Shown here: positions 53,403-63,002 of the stretch, in pieces
Layout of the letters: each line of letters starts with the position of its first letter
How positions within the stretch are numbered: the first letter of the stretch is position 1
Origin: Anodontia alba
Lineage: Eukaryota; Mollusca; Bivalvia; Lucinida; Lucinidae
Reading direction: 5' to 3'
Assembly: GCA_964016985.1 (NCBI GenBank)
Contig: OZ024826.1
Span: forward strand, 45,856,978 to 45,920,977
DNA: 64,000 nucleotides
Position numbers and translations under genes: made by a program
Notes under the pieces: generated by a model
What the model saw: the letters and a program-made list of their open reading frames with translations, nothing else
What the model was told of the DNA's origin: nothing
Database searches by the model: none

Positions 53403-54040
53403 ATTTGGGTATGCAACGTTTGTCATTCAGACACATCACCAATTAGTCAAGAGGACTTTTTCACATTTTAAGATCTGGGCCCAGTTGTTCAAGGCGTGGT
53501 TAGCTTAACGAGCTCGTTAAGGGTCATTTCGTTAACTGTCTCCATTCGAGACAATTTGCATGAAATGACAAATCCTGTTTTCTGGGGGGAAAAATAAGAA
53601 AAATATCACCAATTTGTTGTCTGCTGAATTAGCCAAGAGAGTGATAAAGGTTAATTTGGGTATGCAACGTTTGTCATTCAGACACATCACCAATTAGTCA
53701 AGAGGACTTTTTCACATTTTAAGATCTGGGCCCAGTTGTTCAAGGCGTGGTTAGCTTAACGAGCTTGTTAAGGGTCATTTCGTTAACTGTCTCCATTCGA
53801 GACAATTTGCATGAAATGACAAATCCTGTTTTCTGGGGGGAAAAATAAGAAAAATATCACCAATTTGTTGTCTGCTGAATTAGCCAAGAGAGTGATAAAG
53901 GTTAATTTGGGTATGCAACGTTTGTCATTCAGACACATCACCAATTAGTCAAGAGGACTTTTTCACATTTTAAGATCTGGGCCCAGTTGTTCAAGGCGTG
54001 GTTAGCTTAACGAGCTCGTTAAGGGTCATTTCGTTAACTG
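53288..54040 (+). repeat. 251-bp tandem triplication across an E/D MITE junction
   Basis: Three copies start at 53288, 53539 and 53790, each from 'tctccattcgagacaatttg' to 'tcatttcgttaactg'. They differ at only a few positions (ctcgtt/cttgtt, length of one G-run), so the event is recent or an assembly product. Confidence 0.95.
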
Positions 54041-54217
54041 TTTTAGCGGCTTCAATATACAATATTCTGATATTTTTTGCTGAAAAAATGTGAGTAGCTT
54101 TTGCAAAAGCTACTCACATTTTTTCAGCAAAAAATTTCAGCATATTTGCGTATCACTCGATGTAAATTTTAATGAATCGTTAACTAACTACATCGTTAGC
54201 TTTGAACAACTGGGCCC
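53979..54217. mobile_element. MITE, family D
   Basis: 'gggcccagttgttcaaggcg' to 'gctttgaacaactgggccc'; central hairpin 'gtgagtagcttttgc' with inverse at 54092-54120. Its left 60 bp is what was copied in the triplication. Confidence 0.9.
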
Positions 54218-54430
54218 AATATGGTAAGGCGCTGTCCAAATACTTTGGGTAATTACAGCTTACCATATTTAGTCTAAATATTTGAACAGACTGGCCTGAG
54301 CAAACAGTGCAGGCCCAGATCGCAAGCAAATTCTTTCATTCAAGAGTGGCCCTCCTTTGAAATGTAATCCATATACAATGTGACATGGATGCAAATTCTC
54401 TTCTGATGGAGTGGCCTCCCTTTTAAAAGT
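54218..54430. mobile_element. Fragments of families B and M
   Basis: B left end 'accatatttagtctaaatat' (54262) and 'gagcaaacagtgcaggccca', then M arm 'gcaaattctttcattcaaga' and 'catggatgcaaattctcttc'. Confidence 0.5.
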
Positions 54431-54439
54431 GCAGAGCAA

Positions 54440-54770
54440 AACTATGACAGGTAATAGTAATTTTTTTTCATAATATTCTTCAGAGAAAATAAGATTTGGC
54501 ATTTCATGTGAATCATATGTCTAACAGATTATTCACATGAAACACCAAGTCTTGTTTTCTCTGAAAAATAATAAAATAATTAAAATGTCTTCTGCAACAA
54601 ATTTTGCTTGGCACTTTAAACCAAGCAAAACTGATTCACATGAAATGTCAAACCTTATTTTCTCTGAAAAAAAAAAACAACAAAAAAAACCACACAAAAC
54701 AATCCCAACAGCAAATACTTCAGAATGTCATCCTCTCAGGTTGTGATTAGCTTAAGGGTTATAAACAGAG
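54440..54770. mobile_element. Two MITEs, family E'
   Basis: 54440-54610: arms 'catttcatgtgaatcatatg' / 'cagattattcacatgaaaca'. 54620-54765: 'ctgattcacatgaaatgtca', then A-run and 'cagaatgtcatcctctcagg'. The second reaches within about 10 bp of an exon donor. Confidence 0.65.
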
Positions 54771-54775
54771 ATTAC

Positions 54776-55037
54776 TTTTTCCTTTCCCATGCATCTGTTC
54801 TTGGTTCAAAGAGTGAGGAGCTCCACCCACTGTCTCTCTTCATGGGGTATTGCCAGGGTCCTCTTACAAAGTTAGTGACCAGATGTTCTGCAGTGCAAGT
54901 CTTCCCATCCCCAGGATAACCACAGAGAGTCACCCAGCCAGAGTACCATAGATGTTTCTTGGCCTCAGAGTATGCTTTTGTTTCATGGAACACACTCTCG
55001 GTGTTGAATGCACGAGTAGTCCATACTCTTTGCCAGT
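54776..55037 (-). CDS. STAND NTPase-ankyrin protein, exon 2 of 5 (Walker A)
   Basis: A 262-bp exon; acceptor 'atctttctttttcag', donor 'gtaatc'; two-base overhangs at both ends that fit the neighbours. The peptide WQRVWTTRAFNTESVFHETKAY leads to GWVTLCGYPGDGKTCTAEHL: G-Y-P-G-D-G-K-T is a Walker A loop (GxxGxGKT) that binds nucleotide phosphate. The preceding 'F-x-E-T-K-A-Y' and the following short helix are typical of the novel STAND NTPase 3 start. Then RGPWQYPMKRDSGWSSSLF. Walker A here and Walker B in the next exon make an intact NTPase signature. Confidence 0.85.
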
Positions 55038-55061
55038 CTGAAAAAGAAAGATGTTGCATAT

Positions 55062-55285
55062 GAATTTATTTAACACTTAGCACTCAGGGTAAAATTTTCA
55101 GCAGACGACATATTGAAATATTTTTTCGTATTTTTCCAAGAAAACAGGTTCTGACATTTCCTACAAATTGTCTCTACTGGAGACAATTTGCATGAAATGT
55201 CAAATCCTGTTTTCTGGGAAAAAATGGAAAAAAAATATTATCAATTTGTCGTAAGCTTAATTAGCCTAAAGAGCATTAAAGCTTA
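55062..55285. mobile_element. MITE, family E, 25 bp from an exon acceptor
   Basis: 'tttaacacttagcactcagg' left; arms 'catttcctacaaattgtctc' / 'gagacaatttgcatgaaatg'; 'gagcattaaagcttaaag' right. Confidence 0.8.
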
Positions 55286-55344
55286 AAGGTATTTTAATGA
55301 AGTGTAAAGTACTTTTATAACAAGAGTCAGATATCATAATTAAC

Positions 55345-55510
55345 TCTTAAAGAGCCAATCACAAGTACAGCAGATGACATTTTCAAATTTTTCTTTCAAA
55401 GAAAATAAGCTGACATGTTGACTTATTATCAAGACTTATTTTCTCTGAAAAATAAAAACAAAACAATAGAATGTTGTCTGCTACAAATTTTGCTTTGTGC
55501 TTTAAGGGTT
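55345..55510. mobile_element. MITE, family E', degraded
   Basis: 'cttaaagagccaatcacaag' left, 'tgtctgctacaaattttgct' and 'gtgctttaagggttaa' right. Directly followed by family A at the shared TTAA. Confidence 0.6.
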
Positions 55511-55720
55511 AACCCTAGTCCTGCTGAACCCGGATAAACTCTGCCTTTGCAAACAGAATAGATCCAGATCAGTTGGCTTCTAAGAAGCCAACTGATCTGG
55601 ACCTACACTGTTTGCCTTTCGGTATGTGAATTTATATCAACAATCTGGATCAAGTAATCTGATTGGCAGAAATTTGAATAGGGTGTGGCATCTTAATTTA
55701 TTCAGCAGGACAAAGTTTAA
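55509..55720 (+). mobile_element. MITE, family A
   Basis: Left 'ttaaccctagtcctgctgaa', right 'ttcagcaggacaaagtttaa'; palindrome 55548-55615, centre shortened by three bases. Confidence 0.9.
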
Positions 55721-55727
55721 TACCCTA

Positions 55728-55912
55728 ATTATTTGGACACCATAACAACTTATTTTACTTATCCTAAAAATTTAAACAAGCATATTTGACTACCTACTCG
55801 AGTGCCTAAAAGTAAATATACTGACAGACTGGCAAACAGTGTAGACCTGATCTGGTCTACACTATTGTCACTGCCCCTCTGTCCAAATACTTACAAAGTA
55901 CAATGTACTTAC
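55728..55912. mobile_element. MITE, family B, shortened
   Basis: 'taccctaattatttggacac' left, 'tgtccaaatacttacaaagt' right; centre reduced to 'gtagacctgatctggtctac'. Confidence 0.7.
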
Positions 55913-55916
55913 AATT

Positions 55917-56129
55917 TTAACCCTTTATCCTGCTGAATAAATTAAATTGCCATGCCCACCTAATTTTCAGCCAATCAGATTACTTGATCCGGATTGTTGT
56001 TATAAATTCACACACTTAATGACAAACAGTGCAGATCCAGATCAGATGGCTTCTTCAGAAGCCATCTGATCTGGATCTACATTGTTTGCAAAGGCGAGGT
56101 ATATCTGGGTTCAGCATGACAAGGGTTAA
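55917..56129 (-). mobile_element. MITE, family A, reverse
   Basis: Left 'ttaaccctttatcctgctga', right 'ttcagcatgacaagggttaa'; perfect centre 'gatggcttcttcagaagcca'. Confidence 0.9.
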
Positions 56130-56334
56130 TATCAGAAAAATGTTTTAGAAGTTTACACAAGTTAAGATATTTGTAAAAGTATGATTGCCAGATTTTGACA
56201 ACTGTTGAAAAATCATGACTAAAAGCACACATTGAAAATTGCACATTTTTTTATCAATACATGTATTTTCCAAGAAACTCCTACAAAAAAAAGCAATACC
56301 AGACATTTTGCATGAAATGTCAAACCTATTTTTC

Positions 56335-56336
<2 letters not shown>

Positions 56337-56370
<34 letters not shown>
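56337..56370 (+). repeat. (AC)n microsatellite
   Basis: About sixteen CA units. Confidence 0.95.
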
Positions 56371-56539
56371 ACAGATGACAGATGTGTGACATTTTCTCTA
56401 TTTTTCACAATATAAATATAAAGCATGCAATTTCATTCAAACTTCTCCAAAGGATACAATTTGACTGAAAAGTCAAATTTTCTATGAAAAAATAAGAAAA
56501 AAGAAAATTAAAATGTTTGCTAAAATTCAGCAGTTAAAA

Positions 56540-56665
56540 GGGTCCCAGCAGGCACACAATGCTGAGGCAACGTTTTATCCATGTTAATGCAATGTCATGA
56601 CATTGCATAGACATTGATGCAATGTTGTATAGACTTCATGCAGCCATTGGGGTAAGGTTCACATT
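56540..56665. repeat. Inverted repeat around gcaatgtcatgacattgc
   Basis: 'cccagcaggcacacaatgc' leads into a palindrome 'gcaatgtcatgacattgc' (about 56610) and a further 'gatgcaatgttgtatagac'. Likely a short transposon; the right border is not clear. Confidence 0.45.
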
Positions 56666-56696
56666 AAAGGGCTTTCTGGTTTATCGCTTGGCTTAC

Positions 56697-56777
56697 TCTT
56701 CTTGAGATCTTCTGACAAGTATTCTGTCTCTGTGACTTCATGTTTTTGGTCTTGTAGATCCACATAACGTGTGTCAC
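56697..56777 (-). CDS. STAND NTPase-ankyrin protein, exon 1 of 5 seen
   Basis: An 81-bp exon between acceptor 'tgtattgtattttag' and donor 'gtaagc', phase 1 at both ends. It encodes DTRYVDLQDQKHEVTETEYLSEDLKK in pieces, an acidic, charged linker that precedes the NTPase. Support is the strong splice sites, the fit of phase with the Walker A exon, and an open frame; the peptide has no recognisable domain. The upstream part of the gene, where invertebrate STAND sensors usually carry a HEPN-, DZIP3-, death- or TIR-like domain, is not found in the remaining 7 kb. Confidence 0.65.
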
Positions 56778-56826
56778 CTAAAATACAATACAAAATCTTG
56801 GCTCAGCAAGCAAAAACATCATCATT

Positions 56827-57186
56827 TACCGTATTCGATCCAATTACCGCACATACCCCTATAAGCGCACAGTCAAGAAATTCCGTAGTCTTCAGATTAC
56901 AGCCAATGTACTTTTTCTTTACTTCTTTATAAAGGCATATGTTGAGGGTACTCATTTGAACTGCATCGACTTGTCAATGCAATTCAAATGAGTACCCACA
57001 ACATATGCCTTTTTAAATAAAATTAGAAAAAAAAACGCATAATTATCATCAAACAAGGCCTTTTCTGACTTTTTTTTTTTATAGTTTATCCTTAGCAGGT
57101 AGATACATATTTTACCACAGCCGAGTGTTCCCTGTAATTTTGAAAAACCTAAGCGCACAGTGCGGTAATTAGGTCGAATACGGTAT
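56827..57186. mobile_element. MITE, family K
   Basis: 'taccgtattcgatccaatta' to 'attaggtcgaatacggtata'; palindrome 56948-57010. About 90% like the copy at 52484 by eye. Confidence 0.95.
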
Positions 57187-57322
57187 ATCTAAGGCATTGG
57201 AGAGAGGATGTGTGGGTGCTGGTGCAGGATCGTGGTCAAAGTTGTAAAGTGTGGGGATTTGCAATACAATGCTATCCACAAACTTCTTGATTTGTTTTTA
57301 TAATGTCTCTTTGCAGAATTTG

Positions 57323-57600
57323 CATTATGAAAACACTCCTATACAAATACATTGTTAATTTTATGCCGAAAGAACGAAAATATTAAGATGAAACATTGTG
57401 ATATTTTTCTTATTTCTGCTCAAAATATTGATTGTGGGTACTCGTTAGAACCGCCTTGGCGAGGTGGTTCTAATGAGTACCCACAATCTATGTTTTAGGC
57501 AGAAATAAGAAAAATAATGTATACCCCTGTAAACCCCAGTTTTACTATATAAAAGTGGGGTTCAAGGGGGTCAGAATTGCATAGGCGTGTTTTCGTGATG
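57323..57600. mobile_element. MITE, family Q
   Basis: 'cattatgaaaacactcctat' to 'ataggcgtgttttcgtgatg'; C-like hairpin centre 'gtactcgttagaaccgcctt'; right part 'gtatacccctgtaaacccc'. Confidence 0.9.
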
Positions 57601-57649
57601 GTTACTCAAAGTGGCATAATCATAGCTCCAAATAGGAGGGGTTATGCAT

Positions 57650-57890
57650 AAAATATTTTTCTTATTTCTCCACAAAAACATATGTTGTGGGTATTCATTA
57701 GAAGTGCCTCATTGAGATGTTTTTTTCACTCAAAAAGTGTTGATACTTTTCTTATTTCTCCACAAAAAACAACAACTTATATTGTGGATATTCACTAGAA
57801 TAATACTCATTAGAAGCTATTTGCTGAGGTGCTTCTAATGAGTACCCACAACATGTTTTCATGAAGAAATAAGGAAACTATCAAAACTTT
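57650..57890. mobile_element. Two broken hairpin MITEs, family C
   Basis: 57650-57720 is a left half (ctccacaaaaacatatgttg ... gtgcctcattgaga). 57725-57890 has 'ctccacaaaaaacaacaact' and 'catgttttcatgaagaaata' with an internal duplication of the target core. Confidence 0.65.
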
Positions 57891-58299
57891 TTGGTTGAGA
57901 AATGCATCTTACCAAGAGAATGCAATGTTGTGCATACACAGCGTATGTACATATAGCAACATTGTATTTTCCATGTGCAGATAGAAATACAATGTACATG
58001 TATATGAAGACAAGGGCATCTTTGGGTAGCTTACTTGTTTTCATTGTACAACTTTGATCAGCAACCCTTATGGCAATGGATGTGTCTGGGGTTCAGTCAG
58101 GTCTACAGATTGATCTCCTCTATTGCATACCCCTAATGAAAGAATGTCACCTGATATAATGTATCATAATATCCAGGGTTATATGGAAGGTTGCATGCTG
58201 CAGGAAAGTATATACATGAAAGGTATGGTAACAGGCAATTTCCCAAGGATGATCAGTATGAATCAGGTCAGTGAATGGCTAAATTCAGAATTTAGCAAA

Positions 58300-59360
58300 C
58301 AAAATTTAACCCAGGTAAGTGCATTGTTATGCATATCAATAGGGCATGACTTCCCATTAACAGCTAGTACACCATGCAGAAGCACAACCAGACCTTGAAC
58401 AAAGCTGACACTGCAAGATACCTTGGCATTGACATCTCAGGTAATCTCAATTTTAACCAACATATAAATATGATTATTACATGTACCTCAAATGCAAATA
58501 AGACCTTAGGCTTCTTTAAACGCAACATCAGAACCAAAATACTAGGCCCAGTTGTTCAAAACTAACAATGTCATTAGTTAACATATCAATAAAACTTTGA
58601 TCATTCAATATGGCATATACGCTAATATTTTTTTTCAGCAAAAATACCTGTGAATTAGATATTGTACTTACTAGAATACGGTTAACATTTTGACCACTAA
58701 CGAGCTTGTTAAGCTAGCGATGTTTTGAACAACTGGGCCCTGGTGTCTGCGATGCAGCATACCGGACTCTCCTAAGACCACAGGTAGAGTATGAATCAAG
58801 TGTCTGGAGTCCAAAAACAAAGCAGGTCATAAACAAAGTTGAGATGATTTAACATAGGGCCATATGCTAGTGTCACTGACATGCAAGTCCAGTTGGGCTG
58901 GAGGTCTTTGGAACAGAGAAGAGCTGATGCTAGACTGCAAATGCTATAGAAAATCATTAATGGGATAGTAGCAATTCCCCTCCCATCATATTTCCACCAG
59001 CCATTAGACTGACTTGTAAGTCACAGCCACTCCCCTACTTTGCGCCAGATTCATAAGTCTTTTAACTTTTCAAGTACTCATTTTTCCCACTGTCTGTAGT
59101 GCAGTGGAATAGTCTTCCTGCTGAATTCTTGTTCTGCCTACTTTGGAGCAATTCAGAGTGCCAGTCCAGTCTCTTGACTATTCCATGATGTAATCAGCAC
59201 AAGATCTACACTGTTTTGAACCTGCTTTTAACCTTACACACCACTTTCAAAAACTTTCATCTTTTATTCTGCAATTCATTCTTTTAATCTTTCACTAACT
59301 TGCTTGGCACGCAGATACACAGATTTCATGCTCATAATTAGTATCAGTAGATAATTAAAA

Positions 59361-59391
<31 letters not shown>
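58300..59391 (+). pseudogene. LINE reverse transcriptase 3' fragment with poly-A tail
   Basis: Peptide 'TARYLGIDISGNLNFNQHIN', 'ANKTLGFFKRNIRTK' (58405-58545), then after an insertion 'RTLLRPQVEYESSVWSP' (58760-58815) and 'WRSLEQRRADARLQML' (58898-58950). This order is the C-terminal part of Jockey-like LINE reverse transcriptases of bivalves. Stops occur at about 58848 and 58949. An A-run at 59364-59391 could be its tail. Inactive. Confidence 0.85.
58554..58740. mobile_element. MITE, family D, inserted in the LINE fragment
   Basis: 'ggcccagttgttcaaaacta' to 'ttgaacaactgggccc'. The central hairpin has lost one arm ('ttttttttcagcaaaaatac'). Confidence 0.85.
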
Positions 59392-59394
<3 letters not shown>

Positions 59395-59940
59395 AAAACA
59401 AGTAATAAACTTGACATTTAGGCTACTAAAAAATAGGCAGTCGTCAAAAGTATGTTTCCACATTACACAGTTCCATGTCAAAATGAAGTAACAGGGTGTA
59501 AGGCCATCTTTCTCCTATTATATTTATACTGGAAGATGATAATTTCTAACTTCATCTAGCCCTACCTCCTCTGTCAGCCATTCTGCAAAAAATAAAACAG
59601 AAAATACAGGTCCTCTCGGCGATCTCTTGAAATCAGAATGCTCGATCAAGCATTACTTGTGATGTTTGATTATGCTTGTGTTTGAAATCCTGTTATTTTC
59701 GTCTGATAAATGAAAAATTATCGCGTAACAAAGCAAAACTTGACAAGATTTGCTTATTTTGGAGAAATGACGCTATAAATAGATTTGGGAAAACCCAATA
59801 TGCAGCAGTCGTGCTTTTACGTCTCAGTCCGCTACTTCTTACGAAAATAGCCGATTTGCATCATAATTTGGCCTATATAGGACAACCCTGGAGGAACGAC
59901 TGTTAAGGGTCTAGACAGTTTTTCTACTCATCTCTTAATT
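59392..59940. other. No recognised element
   Basis: Contains a 76-codon open frame (59676-59906) with no domain. No splice or repeat signal is clear. Confidence 0.35.
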
Positions 59941-59944
59941 TCCA

Positions 59945-60232
59945 GTGTGCCCTTATTAGGTGAATATTTTACTGAACGAGTACCCACAATCTGTGTTTTG
60001 AGCAGACATATGAAAAATATCAGAATTTTTATCTGAAAATTTTCAATTTTTTTGGTGGTAATATTTTCAATATATTTGAATAGGCGTGTTTCGTAATGAT
60101 TATGAACCGCCATCTTTGCCATACAACTACCGTATTCGACCTAATTACTGCAATACGCGCTTAAAATTATTTTTTTTCCGTCAAAATTACTGTGAAAACG
60201 TTCAGTAAAATACTCACCTAATAAGGGCACAC
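59945..60232. mobile_element. Chimera of MITE Q and K bounded by 34-bp inverted repeats
   Basis: 'gtgcccttattaggtgaata' at 59947 and its inverse ending at 60230 match over 33 of 34 bases. Between them are the right half of Q (gagtacccacaatctgtgtt ... aataggcgtgtttcgtaatg) and the left end of K (ccgtattcgacctaattact). Confidence 0.7.
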
Positions 60233-60235
60233 TTA

Positions 60236-60460
60236 AAAAAAAAAAAAAAAAAAAAAAAAATCAGTAGCGGTATTCATGAGAGCAGTATTTAATGACTGCT
60301 TAAGCGATATTTTTTCTGGTTTTCTTTATAAAATCATATATTGTGGGTACTCATTTGAATCGCCTCGACATGATAAAATGGCAGCGGTGGTAATCTAACG
60401 ACTCAGCAATGGACTGACAGTTCCCTTATAGCGGTATGTGCGGTTCTTACCTTAAATACC
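60236..60460. other. A-run and family K remnant
   Basis: A-run at 60236-60260, then 'tatattgtgggtactcattt' of a C/K hairpin without its partner arm. Confidence 0.5.
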
Positions 60461-60842
60461 AGGGGCGGATCCAGGATGATCTATGAGGTGGCTCGATTTG
60501 ATCAAATTACCACACTTACTCTAAGTATTCGGAAAGACAGATCTGAACAACCAGTGTAGACCCAGATCAGACGCCACAGAACGTGGCGTCTGATCATGGT
60601 CTACATTGTTTGCTACTCACCCAGCAATTTTACACACGTATACAGGTAGTAAAATGAACTTGTTGAAGAGGAGTACAATGTAAAGAGTAAGGGTGTAAAT
60701 ATTTAGGGTAAATGTAGTATCCCAAATTTATCAAATTTATCCAAAATTTCCCATGAAAATGAAAATTTGACTCAAAGGGGACTAAGTTCGAAAGCGGTGT
60801 ACGATTTCCCCTCCGCCCGAACCTCCTGTGAATCCGCCCCTG
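60460..60842. mobile_element. MITE with CAGGGGCGGATCC ends, carrying a family B copy
   Basis: 'caggggcggatccaggatga' and 'cctgtgaatccgcccctg' are inverted. Ends of this kind are known from hAT-type elements; placement is inference. Family B occupies 60506-60722 with perfect centre 'gacgccacagaacgtggcgt'. Confidence 0.7.
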
Positions 60843-61220
60843 AGTACGGTATGTATCCGAGATGACTTTGAAAGGGCAGTGTAATGAACCATTCTACAGG
60901 TGAACTAGTTATTAAGTTGCCCCAAAATCAAGATAAAAAAGTCTGTAAAGTTTAAGCTGTATAGATACAACTCGATGAGGGAGCCAGTGCTTTCCTTTAA
61001 GAGTAGTCCCATTTGAGAAAAGATTCTACAATCTTGTCACACTGCCTTACATACAGTATATGGTGAATCTTAGTCATATATTTAACTATTATTTCATCAA
61101 ATAGTGTTCAGTAGATAAGACAAAATCACTGACCGTGAAATATAGGTCGCACGGAGCTTCATTTAATTCCACAAAAATAAACATTATAAAGATATTTGAT
61201 ATCCGACTTACTGCAAATTC

Positions 61221-61507
61221 ATCAAGAAAACATGCCTATATAATTTTGACCCCATTAAACCCCACTTTTATATAGTAAAACTCAACTCTGGGGTTTACAG
61301 GTGTATACATTATTTTTCTTATTTTTGCTCGAAAACATACATTGTAGGTCTTCGTTAGAACCGCCTCGCCGAGGCAGTTCTAACGAGTATCCACAATCTA
61401 GGTTTTGAGCAGAAATATGAAAAATATCAGAGTTTTTTTTTATCTCAAAAGTTTTAGTTTTTGGAGGTGAAATTTTCTATATATTTGAATAGGTGTGTTT
61501 TCGTATC
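61221..61507. mobile_element. MITE, family Q
   Basis: 'catcaagaaaacatgcctat' to 'aggtgtgttttcgtatcg'. Reversed relative to the other copies: 'accccacttttatatagtaa' is on the left. Hairpin centre 'gaaccgcctcgccgaggc'. Confidence 0.85.
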
Positions 61508-61559
61508 GTTGGAACAGCAAATATTCAGACTAGTTCACAGGGATCTGAGATAATTTCTG

Positions 61560-61815
61560 AAGGGATTCGATTTGATTAATTTAACATACATCTTACTCTA
61601 CGTATTCGGAAAGACAGGCCTGAGCAAACAGTGTAGACCCAGATCAGACGCCAAAGAACGCACATTAAAATGGACTTGATGAAGAGAGGTATAGGTAAAG
61701 AGTAAGGGATGTGAATATTTAGGGTAAATACGTTATCCCAAACTGATTAAGAAAATCAATGAAAATAAAATTTTGAGTTAAAGGGGGTTGAAACCCCCTA
61801 CGATTTCGCCCCCGG
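61560..61815. mobile_element. Second B-in-hAT-like copy, degraded
   Basis: 'attcgatttgattaatttaa', B left half to 'gacgccaaagaacgc', then a deletion to 'acattaaaatggacttgatg' and 'gtgaatatttagggtaaata', then 'gggggttgaaaccccctacg'. Same nesting as 60460-60842, so the pair is probably one duplicated unit. Confidence 0.65.
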
Positions 61816-61859
61816 TACATGTATATACGTCCAAATTTTGATCAGGGTATTTATGGTAA

Positions 61860-62660
61860 ATATGGTAACACAATTCTAATGTCATTTGGACCTAGTTTTC
61901 CATGACTCGCATTTTGGCGGTTTCGATCCTCGAAAATCTTGTCACGTTCCGGACTCTTAAATGCTAGGGGAAAGGGTTCTGAGTGATGCATACATAATTA
62001 AATCCAAAATTAATTTTATTTACGCCGCCTGAGCCCGGCGTATCTATTTGAGGTTGTTTTTTTTGCAAAATGTGTATGCATTTGAAGAAAATCGGTTTTC
62101 TTCCAGTTTTATGGGGTTCTTAGTGGGGTTATATATAACTATTCACCCCCACTTTTTTTTATTATTCAAAGTCACACTTTTGCAGCAGAGAACTGTTCTA
62201 TTGGTAACATAGTGAAATAAAAAATGGGAAGTACTGTGAAGAATGAATGTAGCAATGTGGGTTTTGCTCATTTAAAAGAGAAATGAGCAGTTTTCCCGTA
62301 GGAGCCCCAATTTGACCATTGGACCTGAATAGAGCTTGTTGCTGTCAATATTTGTACACGTTTGATTTTTTCATTTCGTTATTTTCGTCGTACTACGAAG
62401 AGGAAACTAAAAATATTTTTCTTTTTTTACGATTGGGAATATGCATTCTCAAATCGAACGGATTATAAGCTGGTTTAATAATACAGTTTAATTTGATATT
62501 CAAGCATGGAAAGATTTGGACTGAAAGAAAACGTTATGAGTGGAGAAAAGAACGAAACACTGCTACATAGATGATTTCGGATATAGTATGTTCGGCCTAG
62601 GCTATGGATGGCGACACATGCTAGAAAACAGACGATCATAGTTGATTTTTTTTTACATAG
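61860..62660. other. No recognised gene or repeat
   Basis: Sequence lacks the hairpin MITEs seen elsewhere and has more CpG (for example 61915-61955 and 62380-62460). It could be gene-flanking or 5' sequence for the minus-strand gene, but no promoter or exon can be supported. Confidence 0.3.
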
Positions 62661-62667
62661 CTCTATG

Positions 62668-63000
62668 GCAAGCCGTTTTACTATTTATTAAGCAAAATAG
62701 ATATCTTATATACTATATCAGATATCTTATATAGGATATAAGATATCTAATATAGGATATAAGATATCTGATATAGTAATTCAGATATCTTATATCCTAT
62801 ATTAGATATCTTATATTCTATATAAGATATCTGATATAATATATGAGATATCTTATTTAATTCCGCATATAAGATATCTAATTTACCATATAAGATATCT
62901 TATTTGTTAAATAAGATATCTTGTTTATTATTATTATATAAGATATCTGATATATTAAATCAGATATCTGATTTATAGAATAAATAGTAAAACGGCTTTC
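62668..63000. mobile_element. Fold-back element built of GATATC units, copy 1
   Basis: Ends 'tggcaagccgttttactatt' and 'aaatagtaaaacggcttt' are inverted. The interior is a run of 'gatatcttatat', 'gatatctaatat' and 'gatatctgatat' units, each a palindrome. Confidence 0.85.
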
Positions 63001-63002
63001 TT

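Noticed and set aside
53288..54040. CRISPR-like regular repeats
   Set aside because: Only three 251-bp units without spacers, made of transposon pieces, in an animal genome.
61130..61200. Possible upstream exon of the STAND-ankyrin gene on the minus strand (ATG then donor-like 'ggtcagtg')
   Set aside because: About ten codons, phase not testable, no domain.
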